Assembly: GCA_029865225.1 (NCBI GenBank)
Contig: JAOUHJ010000011.1
Span: 1-64,000 of the forward strand
Source: Nitrospira sp.
Lineage (GTDB): Bacteria; Nitrospirota; Nitrospiria; Nitrospirales; Nitrospiraceae
DNA length: 64,000 nucleotides
Direction of reading: 5' to 3'
Shown: positions 8,910 through 19,063 of the stretch, in pieces
Layout: every line of letters starts with the position of its first letter
How positions within the stretch are numbered: the stretch's first letter is position 1
Program-made: the position numbers and the translations under genes
The notes under the pieces: model-generated
Told to the model about the DNA's origin: nothing
Seen by the model: the letters and a program-made list of their open reading frames with translations, nothing else
Databases searched by the model: none

Positions 8910-9162
8910 GCCTGACCTCTTCTTGACATCCCCCCTTCCCTATCGGTCTTTTTGCGAAAGTATTTAACGGCTTTGCGCCTTCTCCCAGACTGAATCATTC
9001 CCCCGCTGACATCCTGCGCTAAAACTGGGGTGGAGACGTAGGGTTGGGGTCGGTCAGGACCACCAGCCAGAACGTGTAGGACGGTAACCGAAGCTTTTGA
9101 ACGCCGATCCTTCCGGCTTTCATTCGAAAAACTTTATCCTGGTTGTGTCTTTCGATCTCCCT

Positions 9163-10815
9163 ATGGTACCGTCAAATACTCGTATCCAAGGATTGGCAAC
9201 ACCACGGAATTACAAGTCCATCGTGCGATACCCCTTAAGCCCCAGACAGTCATTGGAAACTTGCGGGTGGCTTCGGCTTTGTTTAGCTGGGCTGATCCTC
9301 CTCGCTTTCGGCCTGCCTGCCTTATTTTCTATTGGGTCTTCACAGGCCTGGGCCGCCCAACCGATCAAGGTTGCGCTTGATTTCAATGATGTGGAGATCC
9401 CTGTTTTCGTTCGTTTTATCGGGGAGCTTACCGGGAAAAACTTCGTTCTGGATGAAACGATCAAGAAGCAAGGAGGGAAGATTTCGGTCTTCTCCCCCAG
9501 TAAGGTTTCGTCTGAACAGGCGTTCACCATGTTCGTAGCTGCGTTAGAAGCAGCTCGGATGGCTGTCGTCCCCAAAGGAGACAATCTCTACCAGATCGTA
9601 CCGATGGGCGATCTTCCGCCGGAACGTGGTGTGTTCGTCTATAAACTCAAACATGCCAATGCAACGGACCTGGCCGCCGTACTGACCAATTTGGTGGCAC
9701 GTTCACAAACTGTGGCCCAGATCACTCCTGGCACCAGACCACCGATTAGGCCCCTTACGGAATTCGAGGCACCGGTCCAAGTATTTGCCGATAAGGCAAC
9801 TAATTCGGTCATCATTAGTTCGACCAAGGTCGCTTGGGGCCATCTCCGATCAGTAATTCATGATTTAGATATCCGGCGCAAGCAGGTCTTTGTGGAAGCC
9901 GTCATCCTGGAGGTTCAAGTTGACCGGCTGCGACAAATCGGCACCGACCCGGTTCAGATTCTCGGTGCTGGAAAATCTGGATTTGTGCAAGGAATTGGCG
10001 GTTTCAATAGAGCACCGGAAGACCTGGCCGCCGTAGCACAGGCTATCAGCGGCATCGCGGCAGGTGGAGCCACCGGTGGAGCAACCAGCGTATTAAACAC
10101 GCTCAATATTCGTGCCTTCATGAATTTGCTGATGAATCTCACAGACACGAATATCCTTTCGACTCCCCAAGTTCTAGCTGCGGACAATCAAAAGGCCAAG
10201 ATCGTTGTCGGTGAAAATCGACCATTTCCGACCGGGCAAGCCCAAGGCATTACGGGTGGAACCCTCGTAACCATAGAACGGAAAGACGTTGGAGTGACAT
10301 TAGAATTAACTCCCCAGGTCCTAGAAGATGACTTGATTCGGCTCGAGATCAAGCAAGAGATTACAGCCATCGCGGAAAATGTGGCTCAAACCATTGGATC
10401 GGGGACTGCGAGCATCCCTGTCGGCCCAACAACCACCAAACGATCAATGGAAACCACCACAGTTGCCCAGGATCAACAGACCCTCGTGGTAGGCGGGCTC
10501 GTGCGTGACAATATTACCCTCAGCGAAAGAAAAGTTCCTCTGTTGGGTGATATCCCCTGGTTGGGATGGTTCTTCAAATCTCAAAATCGCCAGGTTGAGA
10601 AGCTGAACCTTCTTGTCTTCCTCACTCCACATCTGATTCGAGACGATGCAGACATGATTGAGTTGAACGCGCGAAAGGCCAGAGATGTCAATTCGCTCCA
10701 GCGCGATAACCGCATTGAGGAGCCCACAAAACTTAAACAGGATGTCCTGGAGCGCTTAGAACTGCCCTCGACGGTTCCTCCTTCGCCATCTGACAAACCA
10801 AACATCACTCCCTAA
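9163..10815 (+). CDS. Secretin of the GspD/PilQ family
   Basis: About 550 residues. A signal peptide (WLRLCLAGLILLAFGLPALF...AWA) leads into an N0-like domain (ALDFNDVEIPVFVRFIGELTGKNFVLDE), N1-type ring domains, and a C-terminal secretin beta-barrel domain with VPLLGDIPWLGWFFKS, the hallmark of outer-membrane secretins, followed by LNLLVFLTPHLI. It should form the outer-membrane channel of a type II secretion or type IV pilus system. It is somewhat shorter than classical GspD. The frame is open from a TTG at 9097; I chose the ATG at 9163, but a GTG at 9226 would give a more usual signal peptide. Other secretion parts in the window are pilC/gspF and the pilSR-like pair; the ATPases and pilins are not here. 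Confidence 0.88.
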   Translation: MVPSNTRIQGLATPRNYKSIVRYPLSPRQSLETCGWLRLCLAGLILLAFGLPALFSIGSSQAWAAQPIKVALDFNDVEIPVFVRFIGELTGKNFVLDETIKKQGGKISVFSPSKVSSEQAFTMFVAALEAARMAVVPKGDNLYQIVPMGDLPPERGVFVYKLKHANATDLAAVLTNLVARSQTVAQITPGTRPPIRPLTEFEAPVQVFADKATNSVIISSTKVAWGHLRSVIHDLDIRRKQVFVEAVILEVQVDRLRQIGTDPVQILGAGKSGFVQGIGGFNRAPEDLAAVAQAISGIAAGGATGGATSVLNTLNIRAFMNLLMNLTDTNILSTPQVLAADNQKAKIVVGENRPFPTGQAQGITGGTLVTIERKDVGVTLELTPQVLEDDLIRLEIKQEITAIAENVAQTIGSGTASIPVGPTTTKRSMETTTVAQDQQTLVVGGLVRDNITLSERKVPLLGDIPWLGWFFKSQNRQVEKLNLLVFLTPHLIRDDADMIELNARKARDVNSLQRDNRIEEPTKLKQDVLERLELPSTVPPSPSDKPNITP

Positions 10816-10932
10816 CACATCATCTGGGCAGCGAGAGTCCATTTAGAAAACGTAGCGAGCTCCCTCCACGACCCGGAGTTGGTATGCCAGCGGCCCCTCC
10901 TCTGAGGAATGGCACCATGTCCACTGCCTGTA

Positions 10933-10947
10933 TAGACTCCGAGTCTA
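10933..10947 (+). promoter_or_regulatory. Short perfect palindrome just upstream of a PilZ ribosome site
   Basis: TAGACTC-C-GAGTCTA ends next to the CGGAGGG ribosome site (10948-10953) of the PilZ gene starting at 10962. It could be a repressor half-site pair or a small RNA hairpin acting on translation; the stem has seven pairs but a one-base centre, so as RNA the loop must open. Confidence 0.35.
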
Positions 10948-10961
10948 CGGAGGGCCTAGGA

Positions 10962-11315
10962 ATGACAGACACAACCGTAAATTGGCGAATCCATCGTCGG
11001 CTTCCCGTGGCATATCCTGTGATATTTGGAGGCGCCCCGTTTGTGGGAGAAGGCATCGTTTCCAACCTTTCCCTTTCCGGTTGCTCAGTGACCTGTGAGC
11101 GGACGGTCCTCACGGGAAGCTACGTAAAGCTGAGCGTCCTCTTGCCAGACCCCACATCCTCTCTGTTCATCGAGTTGGGGAAGATCCGTTGGGTTCACAA
11201 GAATACCTTCGGTGTTGAGTTTATTCGACTACCGGCGATCACCCGACATCGACTGGATCGCGTGGTATCTGAACAATTCCCCCTCGATATGAACCTGCCC
11301 CTCGCATCAGTCTGA
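10962..11315 (+). CDS. Single-domain PilZ protein (c-di-GMP effector candidate)
   Basis: 117 residues forming one PilZ domain. The N-terminal arginine motif is RIHRRLPV and the second motif is NLSLSGCSV, followed by the strands ending in IRWVHKNTFGVEF. Both c-di-GMP contact motifs (RxxxR and [DN]xSxxG) are present, so binding is plausible. The frame extends up to 10884, but the ATG at 10962 has the only good ribosome site (CGGAGGG, nine bases upstream). It follows the secretin gene on the same strand, which fits a role in pilus or secretion control, by inference. Confidence 0.85.
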   Translation: MTDTTVNWRIHRRLPVAYPVIFGGAPFVGEGIVSNLSLSGCSVTCERTVLTGSYVKLSVLLPDPTSSLFIELGKIRWVHKNTFGVEFIRLPAITRHRLDRVVSEQFPLDMNLPLASV

Positions 11316-11428
11316 TGCGCGAACCCAACCGTCGCCTAGACCCTGTTGGCTCTTCGCTTGCCGTAGCAGATAGCACCGGGAGAAGGGATCGGTCAATTGG
11401 TGGGTTGCGCTTGATCGGCGAAATGAGA

Positions 11429-12520
11429 TTAGACGTTAAACCTAAAGTACACAATATCCGCTTCTTTGATGACGTAGTCTTTGCCTTCGAGTCGGAAGAG
11501 CCCCTTTTCCTTCACTTTTGCTTCTGATCCACACGCCAGCAAATCGTCGTAGTGATAGACTTCGGCACGGATGAAGCCACGTTCCATATCGGAGTGGATT
11601 TTGCCTGCCGCTTGTGGGGCCTTGGTGCCTCGGGGTATCGGCCAGGCACGAGATTCGGTCTCCCCGGCGGTGAAGAAGGTAATCAGATCCAGCAAGGCAT
11701 AGGCTTCGCGCGTCAGTCGGACAAGGCCAGATTCCGTCAACCCCATTTCTTTGAGAAAATCGGCTCGCTCAGTCTCTGGCAACGACGACAGCTCTGCTTC
11801 GAGTTGGCCGCAAATGGTGACGACTCTGGCTCCTCGCTTGGCCGCAAACTCGCACACAGTTTGGACCATGGCTTCATCGGCCCTTCTACCTTCGGACACA
11901 TTGGCAACAAAGAGGACCGGCTTGGCCGAGAGCAACTGACATTCGTTGAGAATCACCCGTTCTTCCGCCGAGTATTCCCGATTGCCCAACCACTCGCCTT
12001 TGTCGAGCCACCCGATGAGCTTGGCAAGAAATTCCACTTCAAACGCGGCCTTCTTATCGCCGGCCCGGACTTTCTTCTCAGTTTTCTGCTTCCGCCGATC
12101 GAGCGTCTCCAGATCGGACAACATGAGCTCCGTTTCGATCACGCCGATGTCACGGAGGGGATCAATTCCCCCACTCACATGGACGACATCCGTGCCTTGG
12201 AAACATCGAACGACATGAAGCAGCGCATCCACTTCGCGGATGTGCCCGAGAAATTGATTTCCTAAGCCTTCACCCTTGCTGGCTCCTTCGACCAATCCGG
12301 CGATGTCTCTCACTTCCAGTGTGCTGTAGGTGGTCTTTTTCGAAGCAAAGATTTGGGTCAGCGTGACCAGGCGAGGGTCAGGTACCAGCGCAATACCCGT
12401 GTTTGGATCAACGGTCGCAAATGGGTAGTTGGCCGCCAGGGCACCTCCGCCTGTCAATGCATTGAATACGGTCGTCTTGCCGACATTCGGGAGACCGATC
12501 ATACCGCAACACAAGCCCAT
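11429..12520 (-). CDS. ychF: Redox-regulated ATPase YchF (OLA1/Obg-like)
   Basis: 363 residues, the normal family length. The P-loop GLPNVGKTTVFNAL is at residues 8-21, then the Obg-like G domain with an inserted coiled coil (RRKQKTEKKVRAGDKK) and the C-terminal TGS domain (ITFFTAGETESRAWPIPRGTKAPQAAGKIHSDMERGFIRAEV). YchF prefers ATP and binds ribosomes. It is the last gene of prs-rplY-pth-ychF, and its start overlaps the pth stop by one base. Confidence 0.97.
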   Translation of the reverse strand: MGLCCGMIGLPNVGKTTVFNALTGGGALAANYPFATVDPNTGIALVPDPRLVTLTQIFASKKTTYSTLEVRDIAGLVEGASKGEGLGNQFLGHIREVDALLHVVRCFQGTDVVHVSGGIDPLRDIGVIETELMLSDLETLDRRKQKTEKKVRAGDKKAAFEVEFLAKLIGWLDKGEWLGNREYSAEERVILNECQLLSAKPVLFVANVSEGRRADEAMVQTVCEFAAKRGARVVTICGQLEAELSSLPETERADFLKEMGLTESGLVRLTREAYALLDLITFFTAGETESRAWPIPRGTKAPQAAGKIHSDMERGFIRAEVYHYDDLLACGSEAKVKEKGLFRLEGKDYVIKEADIVYFRFNV

Positions 12521-13113
12521 TACTTCCTATCCTCTCTTTCCTCAACCACCTTTTCTCTGACATTAAACTGATTCATGGTTGCATCTGGTCCACGATGAAT
12601 CAAGCTTTCCAGTGCATCAACGGCTCGCTCCAAACAAGGATCAATGACGGTCATCTCGTCCTTGGTCACAGGTTCTAAGACAAAGTCGGCGGAATCCTGA
12701 CCGGGAGCAGGCCGTCCTATCCCGATCTTCAACCGCACGAATTGTGGAGTCCCGAGCGCTTCGATGATGGATTTGATTCCGTTATGACCGCCATGGCCGC
12801 CGGCGAGTTTGATACGGAGCCGCCCCGGCTCCAAATCTAGATCGTCATGCACAACAATGAGTTCGCCAGGGGACAGTGAGAATTGCCGTAGGAGGCCTTT
12901 CAACGGAGGGCCGGTCACATTCACCCAATCGAGCAGCCCGGCCAGCTCGACCAGCTCGCTTCCAAGTCGACCAGACCCTCGTTGGCCAGAACCACGTCGT
13001 GAGAGTTGAATGGACCATCGGGAGGCAGCCCGTTCGATGACCCACATACCGGCATTGTGACGTGTCTGAGCGTATGTTTTCCCGGGATTGCCCAGTCCAA
13101 CCAGAAGATGCAA
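12520..13113 (-). CDS. pth: Peptidyl-tRNA hydrolase
   Basis: 197 residues. It frees tRNA from prematurely released peptidyl-tRNA. The family markers are present: GLGNPGKTYAQTRHNAGM with the catalytic His near residue 20, and VVHDDLDLEPGRLRIKLAGGHGGHNGIKSI with the conserved Asp and glycine-histidine loop. The gene lies two bases after rplY and just before ychF, a usual arrangement. Confidence 0.97.
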   Translation of the reverse strand: MHLLVGLGNPGKTYAQTRHNAGMWVIERAASRWSIQLSRRGSGQRGSGRLGSELVELAGLLDWVNVTGPPLKGLLRQFSLSPGELIVVHDDLDLEPGRLRIKLAGGHGGHNGIKSIIEALGTPQFVRLKIGIGRPAPGQDSADFVLEPVTKDEMTVIDPCLERAVDALESLIHRGPDATMNQFNVREKVVEEREDRK

Positions 13114-13115
13114 GG

Positions 13116-13895
13116 TTACTTCTTCTTTTCAGCCTTGGGAGGTGCAGCTTCTTTCTTTTCGCCTCCCTTCGCGTCACCGGCAGGCGCCGCAGCTGCAGTT
13201 TTCGCCGAAGCCCCGGCTTTGGCTGCATCCGTCCCTTCAGCCCCAGCACCCGCTTCCTTGCCCTTTGCCAGAACTTCAGGCTCCCCTGCCGCTCCCGGGG
13301 TGCCCGAGAGCAAGGCTTCGAGTTTGGCATCCGTCATCGGCGCGGCCACACTCACAACCATTTGGTCAGGCTCATCCAAAAACCGGACACCTTCAAGCGC
13401 CCCCATTTCTTTCACATGGATACCGGTACCGATGGTCAATGCAGAGGCATCAACTTCGACATGGTCTGGCAGGGCGGCAGGAAGACATTCGATATGTACA
13501 TCGCGCATGTTGTGGTGAAGCACACCACCTTCCTTCACACCCACTGGAACGGAACCAGTCACTTTGATCGGAACCTTTACACGAATCGGTTTTGTCATGG
13601 AAATTTCAAAAAAGTCCGCATGCAACACGGCCCCGGTCACCGGATCCACTTGGTAGTCACGCAAGAGAGCCGTCCGATTCTGGCCGGAGTTGGCGCCTTC
13701 CACGGTGAGCGAAATCAATGCGGTGCTGCCTGCGTGAGACTTTAAAATTTTTGTCAATTCATCCGGGTTCGCGGTCAGCAAAAGACAATCTCCTTGGCCG
13801 TACAGCACCGCCGGTATTTTCCCAGCCCGACGCATCGACCGCGCAGCTCCCTTCCCTGCTTGCTCCCTCATTGCTACTGTCAAATCGAATTTCAT
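13116..13895 (-). CDS. rplY: 50S ribosomal protein L25 (general stress protein Ctc type)
   Basis: 259 residues: an N-terminal 5S-rRNA-binding L25 domain (REQAGKGAARSMRRAGKIPAVLYG), the C-terminal TL5/CTC beta domain (KPIRVKVPIKVTGSVPVGVKEGG), then a tail of about 65 residues very rich in Ala, Lys, Gly and Glu. The long two-domain form is common outside enterobacteria; the tail makes it longer than most. Cotranscribed with prs and pth. Confidence 0.95.
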   Translation of the reverse strand: MKFDLTVAMREQAGKGAARSMRRAGKIPAVLYGQGDCLLLTANPDELTKILKSHAGSTALISLTVEGANSGQNRTALLRDYQVDPVTGAVLHADFFEISMTKPIRVKVPIKVTGSVPVGVKEGGVLHHNMRDVHIECLPAALPDHVEVDASALTIGTGIHVKEMGALEGVRFLDEPDQMVVSVAAPMTDAKLEALLSGTPGAAGEPEVLAKGKEAGAGAEGTDAAKAGASAKTAAAAPAGDAKGGEKKEAAPPKAEKKK

Positions 13896-13946
13896 GATAT
13901 TCCTCCGTCTCCTCGACTGCTGACGCGATACGCGCCTCGGACAGAC

Positions 13947-14888
13947 CTAGGCAAATAGTGAACTCACCGATTCATCTTCATGGATGCGCCTGATGGCTTC
14001 TCCCAGCAGAGGCGCTACAGACAATTGATGCAACTTCGGACAGACCAGCTCTTTCCCTCGCAAGGGGATGGTGTTGGTAATCACCACTTGGGAAAGACAC
14101 GATGCTTGCAAGCGATCCAGCGCCGGACCAGAAAGGACCGCATGGGTGCAGGCCGTGATCACCTCTCTGGCTCCATGATCGAGGCAGGCCTGGGCACCTT
14201 GAACAATCGTTCCCGCCGTATCGATCATGTCATCCAGAAGCAATACGCTCTTCCCTTGCACGTCACCGATAATGTTCATGATCTGGGCCTGATTCGGACC
14301 TTCGCGCCGTTTATCGATAATCGCTAAGTTAGCTTGGAGCCGCTTCGCGAACGCCCGTGCCCGTTCCACACCACCCGCATCGGGCGAGACAACAACCAAG
14401 TCCGGAATCTGTTTCTTGACGATGTAGTCCAACAGAACAGGCAGCGCATACAAATGATCGACCGGCACATTGAAGAACCCTTGGATTTGTCCGGCATGAA
14501 GATCCATCGACAATACACGATCAGCTCCAGCCGTCGTGATCAAATCTGCGACTAACTTCGCAGTAATCGGAACACGAGGTTGATCTTTTCGGTCCTGACG
14601 AGCATATCCGAAATAGGGAATGACAGCGGTGATACGGTTGGCTGACGAACGTTTCAACGCATCGACGATGATCAACAATTCCATCAATGAATCGTTCACC
14701 GGTTGGCAGCACGACTGGACCACGAACACATCGGCCCCGCGCACATTTTCATCGATCTTGACCCTGACCTCTCCGTCGCTGAAGGAGGAGACGGTCGCCT
14801 CACCCAACTTCTGCCCCAGATACGCGCAAATTTCATGGGCAAGCCCAAGATTTGCGTTGCCAGAGAAAACTTTCAGCTCTCTATTCAT
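13947..14888 (-). CDS. prs: Ribose-phosphate pyrophosphokinase (PRPP synthetase)
   Basis: 313 residues, the normal class I length. It makes PRPP from ribose 5-phosphate and ATP. Clear markers are [45 protein letters not shown] and the PRPP-binding loop [13 protein letters not shown]. It heads the prs-rplY-pth-ychF operon; a promoter lies about 150 bases upstream, leaving a leader of about 140 bases. Confidence 0.98.
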   Translation of the reverse strand: MNRELKVFSGNANLGLAHEICAYLGQKLGEATVSSFSDGEVRVKIDENVRGADVFVVQSCCQPVNDSLMELLIIVDALKRSSANRITAVIPYFGYARQDRKDQPRVPITAKLVADLITTAGADRVLSMDLHAGQIQGFFNVPVDHLYALPVLLDYIVKKQIPDLVVVSPDAGGVERARAFAKRLQANLAIIDKRREGPNQAQIMNIIGDVQGKSVLLLDDMIDTAGTIVQGAQACLDHGAREVITACTHAVLSGPALDRLQASCLSQVVITNTIPLRGKELVCPKLHQLSVAPLLGEAIRRIHEDESVSSLFA

Positions 14889-15034
14889 GATAACTTCCGT
14901 GAACTACAGACCAGTCATTCGTGTAACGTGCTGGATTCTCTAGTGCTTCTTGTGCGGTGAGCGACCGTGGCTTTGTAAAGCCTCTGTCTCTCGTTTGCTG
15001 CACACACTACCGGGGAAGCCACTCAAAGGGGGAA

Positions 15035-15064
15035 AATGTATCGGAAATCCTGGGCTCCTGTCAA
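15035..15064 (-). promoter_or_regulatory. Sigma-70-type promoter of the prs operon
   Basis: On the minus strand TTGACA (15064-15059), an 18-base spacer and TACATT (15040-15035). Transcription would start near 15028, giving a leader of about 140 bases before the prs ATG. The leader has a small GGCTT-TACA-AAGCC hairpin. No known riboswitch recognised. Confidence 0.6.
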
Positions 15065-15097
15065 CAAACGGCGAGCCGGAAGCTTGGCACCGATCGG

Positions 15098-16006
15098 CTA
15101 TGAACCGGTGCAGGTTTCTGCCACAAAGACTTTGAACGTCTGTTCATTTAAAAAGAAGGCTTGGGCAGAACGAGCTCCGGCCTCGGTAGAAAAGACACCA
15201 AATACGGTCGCTCCGCTTCCGGAAAGTAGCGCAACCTCAGCCCCTTGAGATATGAGGTGCTGCTTGATATTACGGAGCAGCGGGTAGGCCTTGAACACCG
15301 GTACCTCAAAGTCATTCTCCGCTATCTCCAGTATCTGTTTCCAGTTGAGCTCAGGAGATGTCTCCAGCACCAGGTGTGAACGAGATACCGGGGCCACACC
15401 GGTTCGGCTCTCCGAGAGTTGCTGATACGCCCATTTCGTCTCGATTGGGAAACCCGGGTTGACCAAAACAACCCATCGACTATCCATGATGCGGACCGGC
15501 GTCACTCGTTCTCCTCGTCCAGCCACCGTCGCGGAGGGAGCGAACGAGAAGAAGGGCACATCACTTCCCAGGGTTTGCCCGACTTGCGCCATCAGTTCTC
15601 TTGACCACCTCAACCCTAAGATCCGATTTAGTCCCATGATCGTAGCTGCGGCATCGCTGCTGCCTCCACCGAGGCCAGCCCCCATCGGGATTCGCTTGGT
15701 AAGGACAATATCTAATCCCACGACTCGTCCGCTCCGCTCAAGAACTGCCGCTGCCGCACGAGACACGAGGTTGGAACGATCCGCCTTCAGTGATGGATCG
15801 TCACAGCGCAGGTTGATGACCGAGTGGCTATGATTGATGGAAATCGAAAGCTCGTCTTCTAATCGCACAGTTTGCATCAGGGACCACAGATTGTGGTAGC
15901 CATCCGGTCGACGGTCGAGAATACGGAGGACGAGATTAATCTTGGCAGGTGCGGAAACAGTAACTTGGGTTGGCGGAACGCCGGCGTCAGGAGAAGTGTT
16001 AGTCAC
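15098..16006 (-). CDS. ispE: 4-diphosphocytidyl-2-C-methyl-D-erythritol kinase
   Basis: 302 residues of the GHMP kinase family. It phosphorylates CDP-ME in the MEP isoprenoid pathway. The start has SAPAKINLVLRILDRRPDGYHNL and the ATP loop is IPMGAGLGGGSSDAAATI. Its first codons overlap the end of the response-regulator gene by eight bases, so it is the third gene of the kinase-regulator-ispE set, and it ends just before the prs promoter. Confidence 0.96.
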   Translation of the reverse strand: MTNTSPDAGVPPTQVTVSAPAKINLVLRILDRRPDGYHNLWSLMQTVRLEDELSISINHSHSVINLRCDDPSLKADRSNLVSRAAAAVLERSGRVVGLDIVLTKRIPMGAGLGGGSSDAAATIMGLNRILGLRWSRELMAQVGQTLGSDVPFFSFAPSATVAGRGERVTPVRIMDSRWVVLVNPGFPIETKWAYQQLSESRTGVAPVSRSHLVLETSPELNWKQILEIAENDFEVPVFKAYPLLRNIKQHLISQGAEVALLSGSGATVFGVFSTEAGARSAQAFFLNEQTFKVFVAETCTGS

Positions 16007-17384
16007 GACCTCCTTTTATAGCATACTTTTCCAGCCGATACCGAAACGATCTCGTGTTCAGACGGAGCATGCGGGCAGCTTTCTTTTTGACCCATTTTGA
16101 TCGCTCCAGCGCTTTGAGTAACAGGTCCTTTTCAATACCGTTGATCAGGCCTTCAAGGTCCACCCCTTCGTCAGTCAGATCGAGCGGCATGGCAGACGGC
16201 TGCGATGGCGTCGTGGGCCGGTGGAGCCATCCGTGCACATCACCCTCGGTAACCGACCCTTCAGTGGAAAAAGCGACCACGCGTTCGATCAGATTCTCCA
16301 ATTCTCGAACATTGCCCCGCCATTCGTGGTCTAGGAGCACGTGCATAGCCTCTGCGCTGATTACAGGCCTAGACTTACCGCTCTCCTTTGAAAATCGGTC
16401 AAGAAAGTGATTGACCAGCAGCGGAATATCACCGGTTCGCATCCGCAACGGAGGGAGCCGGATGGGAATCACGTCCAGTCGGTAGTATAAATCCTCCCGG
16501 AATGACCCGTCCGCGACCGCTTTCTCCAAATCTTTATTCGTCGCTGCAACGATGCGCACATCGACCTTGATATCCTGATTGCCGCCCACTCGTCGGAATT
16601 CACGTTCTTGGATGACCCGTAACAGCTTCACTTGAATCGTGGGAGTGGTATCACCGATCTCGTCAAGGAAGATGGTCCCTCCATTCGCAATCTCGAACAG
16701 GCCTGCTTTGTTGGAGATGGCTCCTGTGAACGATCCTTTCATATGTCCGAACAACTCACTTTCCAGCAGGGTTTCAGGTACCGCACTGCAGTTCACGGCC
16801 ACAAACGGAAGGGTACTTCTCGCGCTGTTGTAGTGAATGGCGCGTGCGACCAATTCTTTTCCCGTGCCACTTTCGCCACAAATCAATACATTGCTTTTTG
16901 AATCGGCGACTTTGCGCACGACGTCGAAGACCTTCTGCATCGCCTCGCTTTGGCCCACCAACTGTGCAAAGGAGGATTGGCTGGCCATTTCACGCTTCAG
17001 CAACATGTTTTCGGTCGTAAGCCGCCGCTTCTCCAATGCGTTCCGGATGATCAGCTGAACCTCATCGACCTGGAACGGTTTCGTCAAATAATCATAGGCA
17101 CCGTGTTTCATCGCTTCGACGGCAGAATCGGCCGTCGCAAACGCCGTGATGATGAGAACGACGGTCTCCGGTGAGGCAGATTTCACCGCCTTGAGCACCT
17201 CCATTCCGTCGATCTTGGGCATCCGCAGATCGGTAATCACGAGATCAAAGATCTCTTTCTGGACAAGCTCGACCGCCTCCTCTCCATCTGTCACGCTGGT
17301 GACGAAGTACCCCGCTCGCTTGAGCATGATACTCAGGACTTCGCGCAAGCTTGGTTCGTCATCGACGACTAGGATCTTTTCCAC
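15999..17384 (-). CDS. Sigma-54-dependent response regulator, PilR/NtrC type
   Basis: 461 residues: receiver domain (phosphoacceptor Asp52 in LVITDLRMP), AAA+ domain with Walker A GESGTGKE at 170-177 and the sigma-54 contact loop GSFTGA at 217-222, then a Fis-type helix-turn-helix at the end ([33 protein letters not shown]). The GSFTGA variant instead of GAFTGA is the form I associate with PilR. It overlaps its partner kinase gene by 16 bases. Likely targets are sigma-54 promoters of pilus genes; that is inference from family resemblance and the nearby pilC. Confidence 0.9.
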   Translation of the reverse strand: MEKILVVDDEPSLREVLSIMLKRAGYFVTSVTDGEEAVELVQKEIFDLVITDLRMPKIDGMEVLKAVKSASPETVVLIITAFATADSAVEAMKHGAYDYLTKPFQVDEVQLIIRNALEKRRLTTENMLLKREMASQSSFAQLVGQSEAMQKVFDVVRKVADSKSNVLICGESGTGKELVARAIHYNSARSTLPFVAVNCSAVPETLLESELFGHMKGSFTGAISNKAGLFEIANGGTIFLDEIGDTTPTIQVKLLRVIQEREFRRVGGNQDIKVDVRIVAATNKDLEKAVADGSFREDLYYRLDVIPIRLPPLRMRTGDIPLLVNHFLDRFSKESGKSRPVISAEAMHVLLDHEWRGNVRELENLIERVVAFSTEGSVTEGDVHGWLHRPTTPSQPSAMPLDLTDEGVDLEGLINGIEKDLLLKALERSKWVKKKAARMLRLNTRSFRYRLEKYAIKGGRD

Positions 17385-19063
17385 GGTTCCCTACCTTCAT
17401 GCCATAGCCGTACCCCGGCATCCGCCGTACGAGGCAGGCACACTCCAAATGTTGTCCCTTGACCTTCTAGGCTCTCTACTTTGATCCACCCTCCATGAAG
17501 GTCGACGATACGATGGACGGCCGCCAACCCTAATCCGGACCCTCGTTGCTTGGTGGTAAAGAAGGGAAGAAAGATTTTGTTGAGATTTTTCTTTGGAATC
17601 CCTTCGCCGGTGTCATGGAATGAGACTTCAATCACGTCGACCTTGCACCCTCCGACATCAACTTTTCTCCGCCCAGCTGTGATCGAGAGCTCCCCTCCGG
17701 AAGGCATCGCATCGAATGCGTTGACCGCCAAGTTCCAGAACACCTGTTTCATTTGATCCTGATCAACTTGGGCCCACAATGCTTCGGCACAGGGGACTGC
17801 CCTAATTGAAATACCCCTACGACTCCCTGCTTCATGTTGTACCAGATCGAGGGTCTCAGCAAGGACTTTGTTTAAATTGTGCTCAGCCAGATTGAGTGCC
17901 GGGGGTCTCGCATACTGAAGAAACTCGGTGATGATCGCATCCAACCTCGTCGCTTCCCGAATGGCGATGTCCATCAGTCGCTGACTGGTCTCATCCGCCT
18001 GGAGATCCTTCCGAAGCATTTGCATTGCGCCAGCAAGCGCACCTAGCGGGTTGCGAATTTCATGTGCCATGCCTGCCGACATTTCTCCCAGGCTGGCAAG
18101 CCACTGTTTGCGTCGCATTTCCTCTTCCAGATCACGTATCTGTGTGAGATCTTTGAACACTCCCACCAATCCCTTTTGTTCCCCTTGCTCGTGCAATGGT
18201 CCAAGTGTCATCCCCAAGATCAATCGATTGCCGTCAGACCGTTTGCATTCGACGTCAAATCGGATGTTGGTCGTGATATCTCCCCTGCGATTGTCCTCCA
18301 GCTGTTTGGGATGCCAATCGAACACGTCCTGCCAAGGGCGTCCTCGGACTTCCTCAAAATCATACCCGGTGGCCTCTTGAGCCGCTGGATTGAACGAGGT
18401 AATCCGTCCGTGTTCATCCGCCGTGAAGACCCCGCTGCTGATACTATGAACGATATTTTCATGGAACATCCGTAGATGGCTCAGTCCCTGCTCCTTTTCA
18501 CGAAGGGACAGATCGGCCTGTCCGAGTTGATCTGCAAGCGCACCGCTCAAGAACCCGACGACCAGGAAGGCTAAACTATACACACCAAAGGTTTGCAGGG
18601 CTTCAGCGGCACTGAGTCGAGTGGGCAGCAACCAGCCCCATCCCTCCGCCAATCCATGGAGCTGCAAGTTCGTGAGCAGGCCAAAGAGGATGATGCACAA
18701 GCTCGCAGTCAGTAACCCCACACGCCGGCGAGGGACCAGACTGGCGACCGTCACGCTGATGACATACAGCACGGCGAATGGGCTTTCGATTCCTCCGGTC
18801 CGTGCGATGAGGATCGTCTCGAGCAAGAAATCGATGAGGACCTGAGCCCACGCAAATTGGACGAGCGTGTCTGGGTGGGATAGCTTTCGAATCACAAGCG
18901 CGTACAGAATAGTGGCCGCATAAGTAAAAATGATCAGTGCATAGAAGGTTTCAACCCGCTCGCCTTTTGTGACCTGGAAGGCAAGAGAGAGTCCCAGCAA
19001 GAGCGTCACGATGACGACCCGCCAGCCCATCAACCAATAGATTCTAGCCTTAATGTCGCCCAC
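17369..19063 (-). CDS. Membrane sensor histidine kinase, PilS-like
   Basis: 564 residues. About six hydrophobic helices fill the first 190 residues, followed by a PAS domain (GVFTADEHGRITSFNPAAQEATGYDFEEVRGRPWQDVF), a HisKA dimerisation helix with MAHEIRNPLGALAG (His near 334), and a HATPase domain with N, G1 and G2 boxes (NLAVNAFDAMPSGG, DTGEGIPKKNLNKIF, GSGLGLAAVHRI). The layout is that of PilS. It is translated with the following regulator gene, which starts inside its 3' end. Confidence 0.9.
   Translation of the reverse strand: MGDIKARIYWLMGWRVVIVTLLLGLSLAFQVTKGERVETFYALIIFTYAATILYALVIRKLSHPDTLVQFAWAQVLIDFLLETILIARTGGIESPFAVLYVISVTVASLVPRRRVGLLTASLCIILFGLLTNLQLHGLAEGWGWLLPTRLSAAEALQTFGVYSLAFLVVGFLSGALADQLGQADLSLREKEQGLSHLRMFHENIVHSISSGVFTADEHGRITSFNPAAQEATGYDFEEVRGRPWQDVFDWHPKQLEDNRRGDITTNIRFDVECKRSDGNRLILGMTLGPLHEQGEQKGLVGVFKDLTQIRDLEEEMRRKQWLASLGEMSAGMAHEIRNPLGALAGAMQMLRKDLQADETSQRLMDIAIREATRLDAIITEFLQYARPPALNLAEHNLNKVLAETLDLVQHEAGSRRGISIRAVPCAEALWAQVDQDQMKQVFWNLAVNAFDAMPSGGELSITAGRRKVDVGGCKVDVIEVSFHDTGEGIPKKNLNKIFLPFFTTKQRGSGLGLAAVHRIVDLHGGWIKVESLEGQGTTFGVCLPRTADAGVRLWHEGREPWKRS

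Noticed and set aside
8923-8966. TTGACA followed by TATTTAA upstream of the secretin gene.
   Set aside because: The spacing is over 30 bases and no -10 lies at 16-19 bases, so it is not a convincing promoter.
14889-15097. Looked for a tRNA between prs and ispE, a common place for one.
   Set aside because: No T-arm consensus or acceptor stem is visible on either strand.
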